From: Maribacter ulvicola
GTDB taxonomy: Bacteria > Bacteroidota > Bacteroidia > Flavobacteriales > Flavobacteriaceae
Length of the DNA stretch: 64,000 bases
Direction: 5' to 3'
Assembly (NCBI RefSeq): GCF_900155985.1
Contig: NZ_FTMA01000006.1
Location: 1 to 64,000, forward strand
Shown piece after piece: positions 19,790 through 26,713 of the stretch (positions are counted from its first letter, which is position 1; each line of letters opens with the position of its first letter). A model generated the notes under the pieces. That model was not told the origin of the DNA, did not search any database, and worked only from the letters and a program-made list of their open reading frames with translations. A program made the translations under genes and the position numbers.

Positions 19790-19916
19790 TGTCAGTTCGA
19801 GTGGATATTTTACGGTAGCAGAGCGGAAGGAAAAAATTTGTATCGAGAACCCTCGAATGTACCAAACCTGTTCTCGATACTAATTTCTAGTACCTCCAAA
19901 TTCTCTCGAACTGACA
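19790..19916. repeat. Nested palindromic dispersed repeat, copy R1 (full length)
   Basis: The element begins TGTCAGTTCGAG and ends CTCGAACTGACA, a terminal inverted repeat. Inside it carries a second inverted repeat TATCGAGAAC (19841) / GTTCTCGATA (19870). There is no open frame. Four related copies occur in the window (20784, 35565, 41058, 62117), all between genes. Confidence 0.85.
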
Positions 19917-20125
19917 GTAGGGATAACGTTTTAGCTATGATCAGCATGAAGACAAACTAGCGTTTGCTTTCCGCCAAGCATATAGCGAAATCTTTTGGTT
20001 TTGTTTTTTCTTTTTTCTTGTCCAAAGCGAAATCCGAAAGATTTCGCGACATTATAAACCTGCCGGCAGGCAGGTATACGCAAACCTTAGCATTTTAATA
20101 CCTAAGCCCGTATTGTTCATAGGTT

Positions 20126-20142
20126 GTGTTGGCAACAGTATT
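20126..20142 (+). repeat. Left 17-bp inverted repeat flanking the toxin-antitoxin module
   Basis: GTGTTGGCAACAGTATT here matches, with one mismatch, the reverse complement of 20731-20747. The two copies bracket the two-gene module exactly, outside the toxin stop and the antitoxin start. Confidence 0.6.
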
Positions 20143-20153
20143 TTGCACACAGT

Positions 20154-20441
20154 TTAAAGTATATTTTTCAAATCCTGTTTTCCGACAATCGCCATTATGT
20201 CAACAATATCATTATTGACTTTGTAGTAAATACTGTCCGAACCGCAAACACATCTCCGATACCCTTTCCCTATGTATTCTATAGATTCAAATGAGTAAGG
20301 ACTTTTCGCAATAATGTCAAAATATTCAAAAAACCTTTCAAAATATTTGTCCGCTTGTTGAGTTCCATATTTTTTTGTTCCGTAGCGGTGAATACGTATG
20401 AGGTCATCTTTAGCGTCGTTACTTAGCCTATATTTATTCAT
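20154..20441 (-). CDS. RelE/ParE-family toxin
   Basis: The 95-aa product has the ParE/RelE layout. It has an N-terminal helix-hairpin (YRLSNDAKDDLIRIHRYGTKKYG), a second helix, and a C-terminal beta sheet with YIGKGYRRCVCGSDSIYYKVNNDIVDIMAIVGKQD. ParE toxins usually poison DNA gyrase whereas RelE toxins cleave mRNA; the pairing with a ParD-like antitoxin favours the ParE side. It overlaps the upstream antitoxin by 8 nt, so antitoxin is made first. The lack of the RelE catalytic set is consistent with ParE. Confidence 0.88.
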   Translation of the reverse strand: MNKYRLSNDAKDDLIRIHRYGTKKYGTQQADKYFERFFEYFDIIAKSPYSFESIEYIGKGYRRCVCGSDSIYYKVNNDIVDIMAIVGKQDLKNIL

Positions 20442-20673
20442 TAAGCTTAGACTTGGATTGTGCTAAGATTTCTTCTTTGCTATCAGTAGTAAATCCACTA
20501 TTTTCAGACTTTTCTAATTTAGTTTTAATCCAGTCAATTTCGACTTGTTGATTTCTTGCCTGACGAATTAAGTCATTAACAAGTTCACTCTTACTTGAAT
20601 ATTCTTGATTGTCAACTTGCGCCTTTAACCACTCATCATTAGGTGGTGTTAAAGATATGCTCTGTCTAGCCAT
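20434..20673 (-). CDS. ParD-like ribbon-helix-helix antitoxin
   Basis: The 79-aa protein has an N-terminal ribbon strand (RQSISLTPPNDEWLKAQV) and a helix pair with YSSKSELVNDLIRQARN, the hallmark of the ParD/CopG family. A disordered, charged tail follows and would wrap the toxin. Antitoxins of this type also bind the operon's own promoter as repressors. It lies directly upstream of and overlaps the toxin gene. Confidence 0.87.
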   Translation of the reverse strand: MARQSISLTPPNDEWLKAQVDNQEYSSKSELVNDLIRQARNQQVEIDWIKTKLEKSENSGFTTDSKEEILAQSKSKLNE

Positions 20674-20730
20674 GGGAAATATATTTTGATGTCAATTTAC
20701 ACCAAAAACGAACCAAACCCAAATTTTTGT

Positions 20731-20747
20731 AATATTGTTGCCAACAC
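20731..20747 (-). repeat. Right 17-bp inverted repeat flanking the toxin-antitoxin module
   Basis: The reverse complement reads GTGTTGGCAACAATATT and pairs with the left copy at 20126-20142 (16 of 17 positions). Each half is itself nearly palindromic (TGTTG/CAACA). Confidence 0.6.
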
Positions 20748-20783
20748 TTCACTAAAGACAACTGAATACTGAAACTGCTTACT

Positions 20784-20865
20784 AATTTGTATCGAGAACC
20801 CTCGCGTGTTCCAAACCTGTTCTCGATACTAATTTCTCGTACCTCCAAATTCACTCGAACTGACA
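20784..20865. repeat. Nested palindromic dispersed repeat, copy R2 (left end missing)
   Basis: This copy keeps the internal inverted repeat and the right terminus CACTCGAACTGACA and is nearly identical to R1. Even the downstream flank GTAGGGATAAC is shared, so R1 and R2 probably arose by recent duplication or conversion. Confidence 0.8.
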
Positions 20866-20909
20866 GTAGGGATAACATCTCACTAAAGACAACTGAAAAC
20901 TGAACCTGC

Positions 20910-21299
20910 CTACTGAAAACTGGAACTGCCAACTAAAGAACCAAGCGCAGCGATTAACTCCTCCACTCCCTCAAAAGAATTCAACTTTTCAGCAGACACC
21001 AACACCTCTAAATCATGTGTCGTTTCTACTACTATAATAGGATAGGTAAATGCATGCCCAAATTTGCTTTTATAGTTTTCTTGGAATTCATCTTTATGAA
21101 AGAATTCTAGTTCGTAGCCTTTCGTTAGCAAGCTCTCTCTAAAGGTTTTCCATTGTTTGTTCTCAGTAAAATTGCCAAAGGTCAAACTGCAGAGATTACA
21201 GTTATAGGTTGCGGGACTCACAATTTTATGGGCGAAGTCTAACATTTTACTGCCCGTATCGCTATTGGCATTATAGATAAATAAAATTTTCTTTGACAT
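20910..21299 (-). CDS. Conserved hypothetical protein
   Basis: I do not recognise a characterised family. The 129-aa product begins with a beta strand and loop (KKILFIYNANSDTGSKMLDF) and has one C..C pair (CNLCSLTFGNF) that may be structural or redox-active, followed by alternating beta/alpha segments. This resembles a small thioredoxin-like or Rossmannoid fold, but that is a guess. The last residues (GSLVGSSSFQ) are encoded by the low-complexity repeat that follows, so the C-terminus may have been extended by repeat DNA. ATG at 21299 is preferred over 21305. Confidence 0.6.
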   Translation of the reverse strand: MSKKILFIYNANSDTGSKMLDFAHKIVSPATYNCNLCSLTFGNFTENKQWKTFRESLLTKGYELEFFHKDEFQENYKSKFGHAFTYPIIVVETTHDLEVLVSAEKLNSFEGVEELIAALGSLVGSSSFQ

Positions 21300-21346
21300 G
21301 ACCATTTGGTCGTAAAAGTAGCTAAACCATACATAATATATGACTG

Positions 21347-21363
21347 ATTATGGTTTCCCGTAA
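21347..21363 (+). repeat. 17-bp direct repeat upstream of the lipoprotein gene
   Basis: ATTATGGTTTCCCGTAA is repeated exactly at 22003-22019, 656 bp further on. Weaker similarity (ATTGTARGTTTATT) continues about 12 nt downstream of both copies, and each precedes a small exported-protein gene on the plus strand. Confidence 0.65.
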
Positions 21364-21508
21364 CAAAGTATTATAGGCTTATTGTAAGTTTATTGCTTGA
21401 AAAAAAAATGAAGAAAAACTATACCAACAGGTTAATGCTGGGTTAACCTCCCATTATGAAATTATAGAGAATTAATATACTTAACCCTTAAAAATAAACC
21501 CAAATCAA

Positions 21509-21907
21509 ATGAATAAAATTAAATTACTTGGATTATCATTATTAACCTTGTTGCAAATATTATTTACGTCTTGCTCAAAAGATGATGAAGAACCTACCAA
21601 ATTAGGAGCAACTGTAGAAATAACAGTTGAGTACAACGGAAATTTACAAGCAAATTATCCCGTAAGAATGTTTACTGTTCAAACAGGTCCTTCAACTGCC
21701 TTTTTTACAGCATTTCATGCAGCAAAAACTGTAGCAACAAATGAGAATGGAGTAGCTATTTTCAAATTACAAGATGTTATAAATTTAAATACAGTTGATA
21801 ACCAAACAACACTTTATTTCGCAGTATTTTCCGAAGAAGGAGATGCTTACAAAGCTATTACCGTAGAAAGAGGAGATGTTAAAACAGCAACAATTAATAT
21901 TGAATAG
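21509..21907 (+). CDS. Small lipoprotein of unknown function
   Basis: The 132-aa product has a signal peptide with lipobox LFTSC followed by SKDDEEP, an acidic start typical of flavobacterial surface lipoproteins. The mature part is a single beta-rich domain of about 105 residues (VEITVEYNGNLQANYPVRMF through VERGDVKTATINIE), reminiscent of a carboxypeptidase-regulatory-like beta sandwich. The function is unknown. It stands alone, followed by its own terminator. Confidence 0.75.
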   Translation: MNKIKLLGLSLLTLLQILFTSCSKDDEEPTKLGATVEITVEYNGNLQANYPVRMFTVQTGPSTAFFTAFHAAKTVATNENGVAIFKLQDVINLNTVDNQTTLYFAVFSEEGDAYKAITVERGDVKTATINIE

Positions 21908-21915
21908 CAATTGGA

Positions 21916-21944
21916 ATAAGTCGATATTTTAAATATCGGCTTAT
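21916..21944 (+). terminator. Intrinsic terminator of the small lipoprotein gene
   Basis: ATAAG-T-CGATATTT pairs with AAATATCG-G-CTTAT, followed by CTAGTTTT. It lies 8 nt after the stop codon. Confidence 0.65.
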
Positions 21945-22002
21945 CTAGTTTTAAGTCCTTTAAAACCTGTAAATATTAAAAAAATATCTGATTTTTAAGT
22001 CA

Positions 22003-22019
22003 ATTATGGTTTCCCGTAA
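22003..22019 (+). repeat. 17-bp direct repeat, second copy
   Basis: ATTATGGTTTCCCGTAA, identical to 21347-21363. It lies 141 bp upstream of the next plus-strand gene and could be a shared regulatory site or a footprint of duplication. Confidence 0.65.
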
Positions 22020-22101
22020 TGGAGTGTGAAATGGAAATTGTAGGTTTATTCTTTAGTGGTGTATTAGAAGTGCGATTATGCATATTTCTGATTATTTCGG
22101 A

Positions 22102-22123
22102 ATATGTGTAATTGTACACATAT
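22102..22123 (+). promoter_or_regulatory. 9-bp inverted repeat in front of a secreted-protein gene
   Basis: ATATGTGTA-ATTG-TACACATAT is a perfect inverted repeat 37 nt upstream of the ATG at 22160. It may be an operator or a leader hairpin; no partner regulator is evident. Confidence 0.4.
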
Positions 22124-22159
22124 ACAGTAGTTATCTTTAATTGTAAAAAACCAAAACTA

Positions 22160-22936
22160 ATGAAAACATATTTTCCATTAATACTATTAATAATCTGCAA
22201 TCTAAATTTAAAAGCTCAGCAATTACAAGAATTTGGAACTGAGATACAAGTCATTGTAGAAACAGGAACTAAAGTTTATAAATATAGTGCGGGCTTTGAT
22301 TCATATTGTAAAATAAAAGACTCAATTCCAATTTATGCAACTGGTAAAAAATACTCAAGGTATTTAATAAAGCAAGGGAATTGTAAGGGATATATTGAAG
22401 ATAAAAGTGTTCAAAATGAAGAATTTATCAAAACTCAAGTCGCAAATAAAATTGTAGCTTATAAAAAAGAAAAAATTATACAGGACAGCATTGCAAAAAT
22501 AGAGTATAAGAAAAATTGCCAATATGAAACCAACGAAATAGACGATTTTAATGGAAAACTTAGAAAGTACACGGACTTTTATCAAGTTGGGGACATTTTG
22601 AGTTATTTAAGTATTCAGCTAAGAAATTTCGGAGGTAATTATTCAATAGTTTTTGATAGTGCAGAAGACCTTGGATGTGCAAGTTCATACTCACATGACA
22701 AATCGTTCGTACAAGTTAAACTCGAAAATGGAGATATAGTCAAATTTTATCATTTTGGAGAGACAGACTGTGGCTCTTTCCGCCTACAAGGTAGATTAAC
22801 AAGTGGAGAATATAATAGACTTTTAAAATCGCCCATAGACAAAATAAGACTTCAAGGGACTTCTTATTATAACGATATAGAGGACATAGTTTATAAAGAG
22901 GTGTTTATGGACAAATTAAAATGCTTAAAGCAATGA
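22160..22936 (+). CDS. Exported protein of unknown function
   Basis: The 258-aa product starts with a clear signal peptide (MKTYFPLILLIICNLNLKAQ). The mature part has an N-terminal segment with GTKVYKYSAGFDSYCKIKD, a lysine-rich helical linker (VAYKKEKIIQDSIAKIEYKK) and a C-terminal region with several cysteines. I do not recognise a family. The reading frame opens earlier at 22112, but the signal peptide fixes the ATG at 22160. Very low GC and unusual codon use compared with the flanks suggest acquired DNA. Confidence 0.65.
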   Translation: MKTYFPLILLIICNLNLKAQQLQEFGTEIQVIVETGTKVYKYSAGFDSYCKIKDSIPIYATGKKYSRYLIKQGNCKGYIEDKSVQNEEFIKTQVANKIVAYKKEKIIQDSIAKIEYKKNCQYETNEIDDFNGKLRKYTDFYQVGDILSYLSIQLRNFGGNYSIVFDSAEDLGCASSYSHDKSFVQVKLENGDIVKFYHFGETDCGSFRLQGRLTSGEYNRLLKSPIDKIRLQGTSYYNDIEDIVYKEVFMDKLKCLKQ

Positions 22937-23000
22937 CCTGTAAGATAATGGATTTATATAAAAGTTGTAACTCTTGCGAAAACAACTAAAGATAACAAAG

Positions 23001-23172
23001 CCTAAACGTAATGCGGACTTATGGGCAAAACCGAAAGGTCAGTGTATATTTATAAAGTCGCTAAATCTTATGGATTTAGCTTTAGAACAAAAAAGAAAAA
23101 GCAAAACAATAAGCTTTAGCTACGTCGGAAGACGGAAACGAAAAGTTTCCTTGCCTCCGTACTACGTTTAGC
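23001..23172. repeat. Large palindromic element with a three-way-junction fold
   Basis: An outer 16-bp stem with one mismatch is formed by CTAAACGTAaTGCGGA (23002-23017) and TCCGTAcTACGTTTAG (23156-23171). It encloses two inner hairpins: GCTAAATC/GATTTAGC (23060-23080) and GGAAAC/GTTTCC (23134-23150). The element ends 21 nt before the next start codon. It is either a structured RNA, an attC-like recombination site or a miniature mobile element; sequence alone does not decide. Confidence 0.65.
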
Positions 23173-23193
23173 CAAACCGTTAGGAAAATTTGA

Positions 23194-24249
23194 ATGGAAC
23201 ATTTTAAACACATAAAAGTAACAACAACTTCTTCACTTCAAAATGTAGAAATTGAGGAATATATTGAACCGATTTCAGTAAGTATTGTCATTGGAATGAA
23301 CTTTTTTAAAGACTTTTTATCTGGTTTTCGAGATATTTTTGGCGGGAAGTCAAACACTTACACTAAGTCATTAGAAAAAATAAATCAACAAGCTATTTAT
23401 GAATTAAAAAAGCGTGCTCATTATTTAAAAGCAAACTACGTTATTGGACTGACAATCGAAAACGACGAAATTTCTGCTCAAGGAAAATCAATGTTAATGG
23501 TTACAGCAATGGGAACAGCTGTTCGCGTTGCTGGAAAAAGTAAAGAAGTAATAAATAATTCAACTTCTATAGATTTAGAAGCTTTTGAACAGCTTGAACT
23601 AAAAACCAAACTTCTAAAAAAAGCAGAAAGCAATAATCTCAATTTGAACGAAAATAATTGGAATTTAATTATAGAAAATCAGATTTCGGAATTAAGCCCA
23701 TTTCTTTTAAACAAAGTGATCAAAAGCCAAAACTCAACGGATTTCAGAGAAAACTTAAAGGCTTTTTTTGATAATATAGACAGAGAACTAGCAATAACAG
23801 AAATCTTTACATTTATAGAAAGTAATGAAGAGAATGATTTAAAACCAGTTGTCAGCATTGTAAAAGAATTAAATTTAGTTGACTTTGACAAAAACCTTTC
23901 CTTACTATCAAGTGACAATCAAAATCTTAATAACGTTGGAGCTTTAATATCTGGAGTTCATAAAAATACCTATTTCAAATCGGACATAAAAGCAATCAAA
24001 GAAACTATTGATAAACTGGAAAGTAAGTTTCCTATTAAAGCTGAGTTTTACCAAACATTAGACAAGTTGACAAGAAAAGACATTGAGGTTTGGAAATGCG
24101 AATGTGGAAAAGAAAATAGTCTGGAACGAGAAATTTGCAGAGGTTGTAATAAAGACATTCATGGTCTTAAAAACTCAAATATTAATCTAAAGGAAATAAA
24201 AGAAAATTTAAAACACAGATTAGAAATATTAGAAAAAAACTTTGCATAA
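23194..24249 (+). CDS. YbjQ-type domain protein with C-terminal zinc finger
   Basis: Residues 5-115 match the YbjQ/UPF0145 heavy-metal-binding-domain family: IKVTTTSSLQNVEIEEYIEP, FRDIFGGKSNTYTKSLEKI, LKANYVIGLTIENDEI and GKSMLMVTAMGTAVRV. A helical middle region of about 180 residues of unknown role follows. Near the C-terminus is WKCECGKENSLEREICRGCN, a four-cysteine RanBP2-type or zinc-ribbon finger. YbjQ proteins are usually only about 105 aa, so this is a fusion. The function is unknown. The start lies 21 nt behind the palindromic element. Confidence 0.82.
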   Translation: MEHFKHIKVTTTSSLQNVEIEEYIEPISVSIVIGMNFFKDFLSGFRDIFGGKSNTYTKSLEKINQQAIYELKKRAHYLKANYVIGLTIENDEISAQGKSMLMVTAMGTAVRVAGKSKEVINNSTSIDLEAFEQLELKTKLLKKAESNNLNLNENNWNLIIENQISELSPFLLNKVIKSQNSTDFRENLKAFFDNIDRELAITEIFTFIESNEENDLKPVVSIVKELNLVDFDKNLSLLSSDNQNLNNVGALISGVHKNTYFKSDIKAIKETIDKLESKFPIKAEFYQTLDKLTRKDIEVWKCECGKENSLEREICRGCNKDIHGLKNSNINLKEIKENLKHRLEILEKNFA

Positions 24250-24419
24250 CAAAGAATGGAGGTAAAAAATAAATAAATTCTTCTTTAATCTTAGACAATA
24301 GTATTCTAGGCTCATAAATTCAAAAAACAGATTCTTGAGCTTAAATATTTCAAGTATATTCAGTTTATTTACTAGACAATTAATCAATTACGTTATCGCT
24401 TATTTAAGTTTTATCCTTA

Positions 24420-25469
24420 ATGGCAAGAATATACAGAACTATAGAATCATTAAAATCGCTTAAATATGAGCTAGAAAACAAAGGTGTTTCTAGATTTAAA
24501 TCTGTAAGAGAGATTAAAGATTTTTTAAAGGATTTTGATTCTAGAAAATCAACAGTTCTAAACGACACAAAAAACGATTTAGAACAAGAATATCATAACA
24601 CCTGTATTCGCCTTGAAGAAAATACCCAACAAAAAGTTGAAATAAGCAACTTAGCGACAGAAAAAATAGATAGGAAAATTGCAGATTTACAATCCAAAAT
24701 TGATATCATTCATAAAAAGAACAGTCTTAGTTTTTTATATAAAATACTATCGAGCATAAAGCTTTATTATTTAAAAAGACGATGCAATGATTTTAAAGGC
24801 AGGAAATCTAAAATACTCAGTAAAGTTGTTCAACCATTAGCTCAAAAAATTAAAATCGACCAGGTATTTATAAATAAATACGAATCTAATAAGCAAATTC
24901 TGATTGAAAGAAGAGCGAAAAGTAAAATTGAAGAATTAGAATTCACCCGTGCTGTTTTAGAAGAATGCAAAAACCTGATTTCTGGAGCAATAGGTGAAAA
25001 CTTAGTTGTAAAAGAAATCAAAAAACTTTCTGACGATTTTATTTTGATCAATGATTTTAAGTTAGATTTTTCCCCACCTATTTTTCACAAACAACAAAAC
25101 GAGAGAATTTATTCTATACAAATAGACCACCTTTTAATCTCAAAGGCAGGAATTTTTATAATAGAAACAAAAAATTGGAGTAAGAATTCTGTTAATTCTA
25201 TTAGTCTGAGATCCCCAATAGAACAAATTAGAAGATCAAATTTTGCTCTATACATCTACATTTCGGAAAATATAACTTTACATAATCATCATTGGGGAGA
25301 ACAAAAAATTCCAATTCGAAACCTTATAGTCATGATTAACAATAAACCTAATACTGAGTTTAAATTTGTAAGTGTAAAATTATTAAAAGAACTTAATGAC
25401 TATATCAAATACTTTGAACCTATCTTAACCGAAGAGCAGGTTAATGAAATTACTTCCCATTTAGTTTAG
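24420..25469 (+). CDS. NERD domain-containing protein
   Basis: The N-terminal 180 residues are predicted coiled coil, rich in Lys, Glu and Asp. The C-terminal part carries a NERD (nuclease-related) domain with SGAIGENLVVKEIKKL, IDHLLISKAGIFIIETKNW and a following QIRRSN helix. The D and ExK residues match the catalytic core of related endonuclease folds, so nuclease activity is plausible but unproven. Low-GC, isolated, in the accessory region beside the YbjQ fusion gene. Some NERD proteins occur in defence or plasmid contexts; no partner genes of a known defence system are seen here. Confidence 0.85.
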   Translation: MARIYRTIESLKSLKYELENKGVSRFKSVREIKDFLKDFDSRKSTVLNDTKNDLEQEYHNTCIRLEENTQQKVEISNLATEKIDRKIADLQSKIDIIHKKNSLSFLYKILSSIKLYYLKRRCNDFKGRKSKILSKVVQPLAQKIKIDQVFINKYESNKQILIERRAKSKIEELEFTRAVLEECKNLISGAIGENLVVKEIKKLSDDFILINDFKLDFSPPIFHKQQNERIYSIQIDHLLISKAGIFIIETKNWSKNSVNSISLRSPIEQIRRSNFALYIYISENITLHNHHWGEQKIPIRNLIVMINNKPNTEFKFVSVKLLKELNDYIKYFEPILTEEQVNEITSHLV

Positions 25470-25501
25470 TTAAATTCGCGAACTTTATATAATCACAAAA
25501 C

Positions 25502-25960
25502 ATGGAACAACAAGGCTCCGATATTATTGAAAACAGATACCAAAAATTTATAAAAACGGTTTGTGAAACAGACGTTGTTTATGCGCTGCAAAACCAAGAT
25601 GGGTTTGCCACCTCAGCCTCTGCGCATTATGAAAACGAACGTGGTAAACCTGTAGATATACTATGTTTTTGGGCTGAAAATGGCAGAGCAAAATCTTGCG
25701 CCATAAACCATTGGAGCAACTACCAAATTACTGAAATAGCCTTAGTAGATTTTATAGAAAATTGGGGCGTAGGTATGGAAAATGACGGTATACTTGCCGG
25801 TATTGAGTTTGACCAAAACATGTTTGGCTATGAAGCCAAACCCCTAGATTTAATTCTTGCCTTAGTCGCTGAAATAAAAGCGACCAACAAAGAACTACCG
25901 CTTCAAAAATTTGAAAATATTGCTGATTTAGAAGAACAGGCGACAATTGCTAATGGGTAA
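25502..25960 (+). CDS. DUF2750-like protein
   Basis: The 152-aa product resembles DUF2750 proteins: RYQKFIKTVCETDVVYALQN, ILCFWAENGRAKSC, and ALVDFIENWGVGMENDGILAGIEFD-like spacing with DLILALVAEI at the end. No enzymatic residues are evident, and the cellular role of the family is unknown. It follows the NERD gene by 32 nt but has a more typical codon use, so it may belong to the core genome. Confidence 0.7.
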   Translation: MEQQGSDIIENRYQKFIKTVCETDVVYALQNQDGFATSASAHYENERGKPVDILCFWAENGRAKSCAINHWSNYQITEIALVDFIENWGVGMENDGILAGIEFDQNMFGYEAKPLDLILALVAEIKATNKELPLQKFENIADLEEQATIANG

Positions 25961-26011
25961 AAATGAATACCGTTGAATGAATACCCATTTGACCGGTTAA
26001 TAAAAGTGCCC

Positions 26012-26713
26012 TTATAATTTCAGAAAATCAAGAACCTTTGTTTTATACACTTTACCTATAGGAATTTGATACTCTTTTATTTGTATGCTATTCCCCTCTA
26101 CGGTTTCAATATGTTTTTTTGCCACTATAAACGATTTATGTACTTGAATGAATTTATCTGTTGCAAGCATTTCTAATGCATCTGATATTTTTTCTCGAAT
26201 TAGAATCTGCTGACCTTCTTTTAAAATAACCTTACAATAGTTTCCGGCTGCTTCAACAAGTAGTATATCATTCAATTTTACTTGAATATGCTTTTTATCG
26301 CTGTATAGAAAAATGAACGGTTCTTCTTCATTTTTTATAGCTTCTGATTGTGGTGGATAGCCTTTCTGTTGTATGGTTTTATTGATGGCTTTTAAAAACC
26401 GTTCAAAACTAAATGGCTTTAATAAATAATCTATAACATTTAGCTCATACCCTTCTAACGCATATTCCTTATAGGCGGTAGTGACTATTACTTTTGGAGG
26501 ATTCTGTAGTGTTCTTAAAAAATCAAATCCCTTTAATTTGGGCATATTTAAATCTAAAAAGATTAAATCTACTGGATTACCCTGCAAATAAGCCAAAGCT
26601 TCAATAGCGTCATAACAATGCTTAGCTAATTTCATATTTGGCAACAAATCAGCATAGCCTTTTACAATTTCATGAGCTATTGGTTCATCATCTATAATTA
26701 AATATGTAATCAT
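26012..26713 (-). CDS. LytTR-family response regulator
   Basis: The 233-aa protein has a receiver domain (acidic pair in IIDDEP, phospho-acceptor Asp54 in FLDLNMPK, Lys in LLKPFSF) and a C-terminal LytTR DNA-binding domain (about 135-233, with LVEAAGNYCKVIL and FIQVHKSFIV). It is the partner of the LytS-like kinase whose gene overlaps it by 4 nt. Targets are not predictable. LytTR regulators of this kind often control exported or membrane functions. Confidence 0.94.
   Translation of the reverse strand: MITYLIIDDEPIAHEIVKGYADLLPNMKLAKHCYDAIEALAYLQGNPVDLIFLDLNMPKLKGFDFLRTLQNPPKVIVTTAYKEYALEGYELNVIDYLLKPFSFERFLKAINKTIQQKGYPPQSEAIKNEEEPFIFLYSDKKHIQVKLNDILLVEAAGNYCKVILKEGQQILIREKISDALEMLATDKFIQVHKSFIVAKKHIETVEGNSIQIKEYQIPIGKVYKTKVLDFLKL

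Larger units (their letters stand above)
19476..20153. other. Repeat-rich intergenic region between engB and the toxin gene
   Basis: This 680-bp convergent spacer has no gene. It starts with two degenerate units of the TTGWTGGTTGTTCG repeat and holds two AACGC-hairpin/T-run units (19511-19525, 19594-19612). Low-complexity TACTTAATACT strings and one full copy of the 127-bp palindromic repeat (19790-19916) follow. A GCGAAATC/GATTTCGC hairpin (20029-20049), a CCTGCCGGCAGG palindrome and the left 17-bp repeat of the toxin-antitoxin module close the region. Confidence 0.8.

Noticed and set aside
20061..20080. CCTGCCGGCAGG palindrome as a protein-binding site
   Set aside because: It is embedded in repeat-rich spacer DNA and resembles common dispersed sequence; no regulator or gene context supports an operator.
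20666..20932. An 88-codon open frame on the minus strand upstream of the antitoxin
   Set aside because: It is made almost wholly of palindromic repeat R2 and low-complexity sequence and has no protein-like composition; it also overlaps the antitoxin start.
22974..23171. A 65-codon open frame on the plus strand
   Set aside because: It coincides with the large palindromic element; the strong secondary structure explains the sequence better than coding does.
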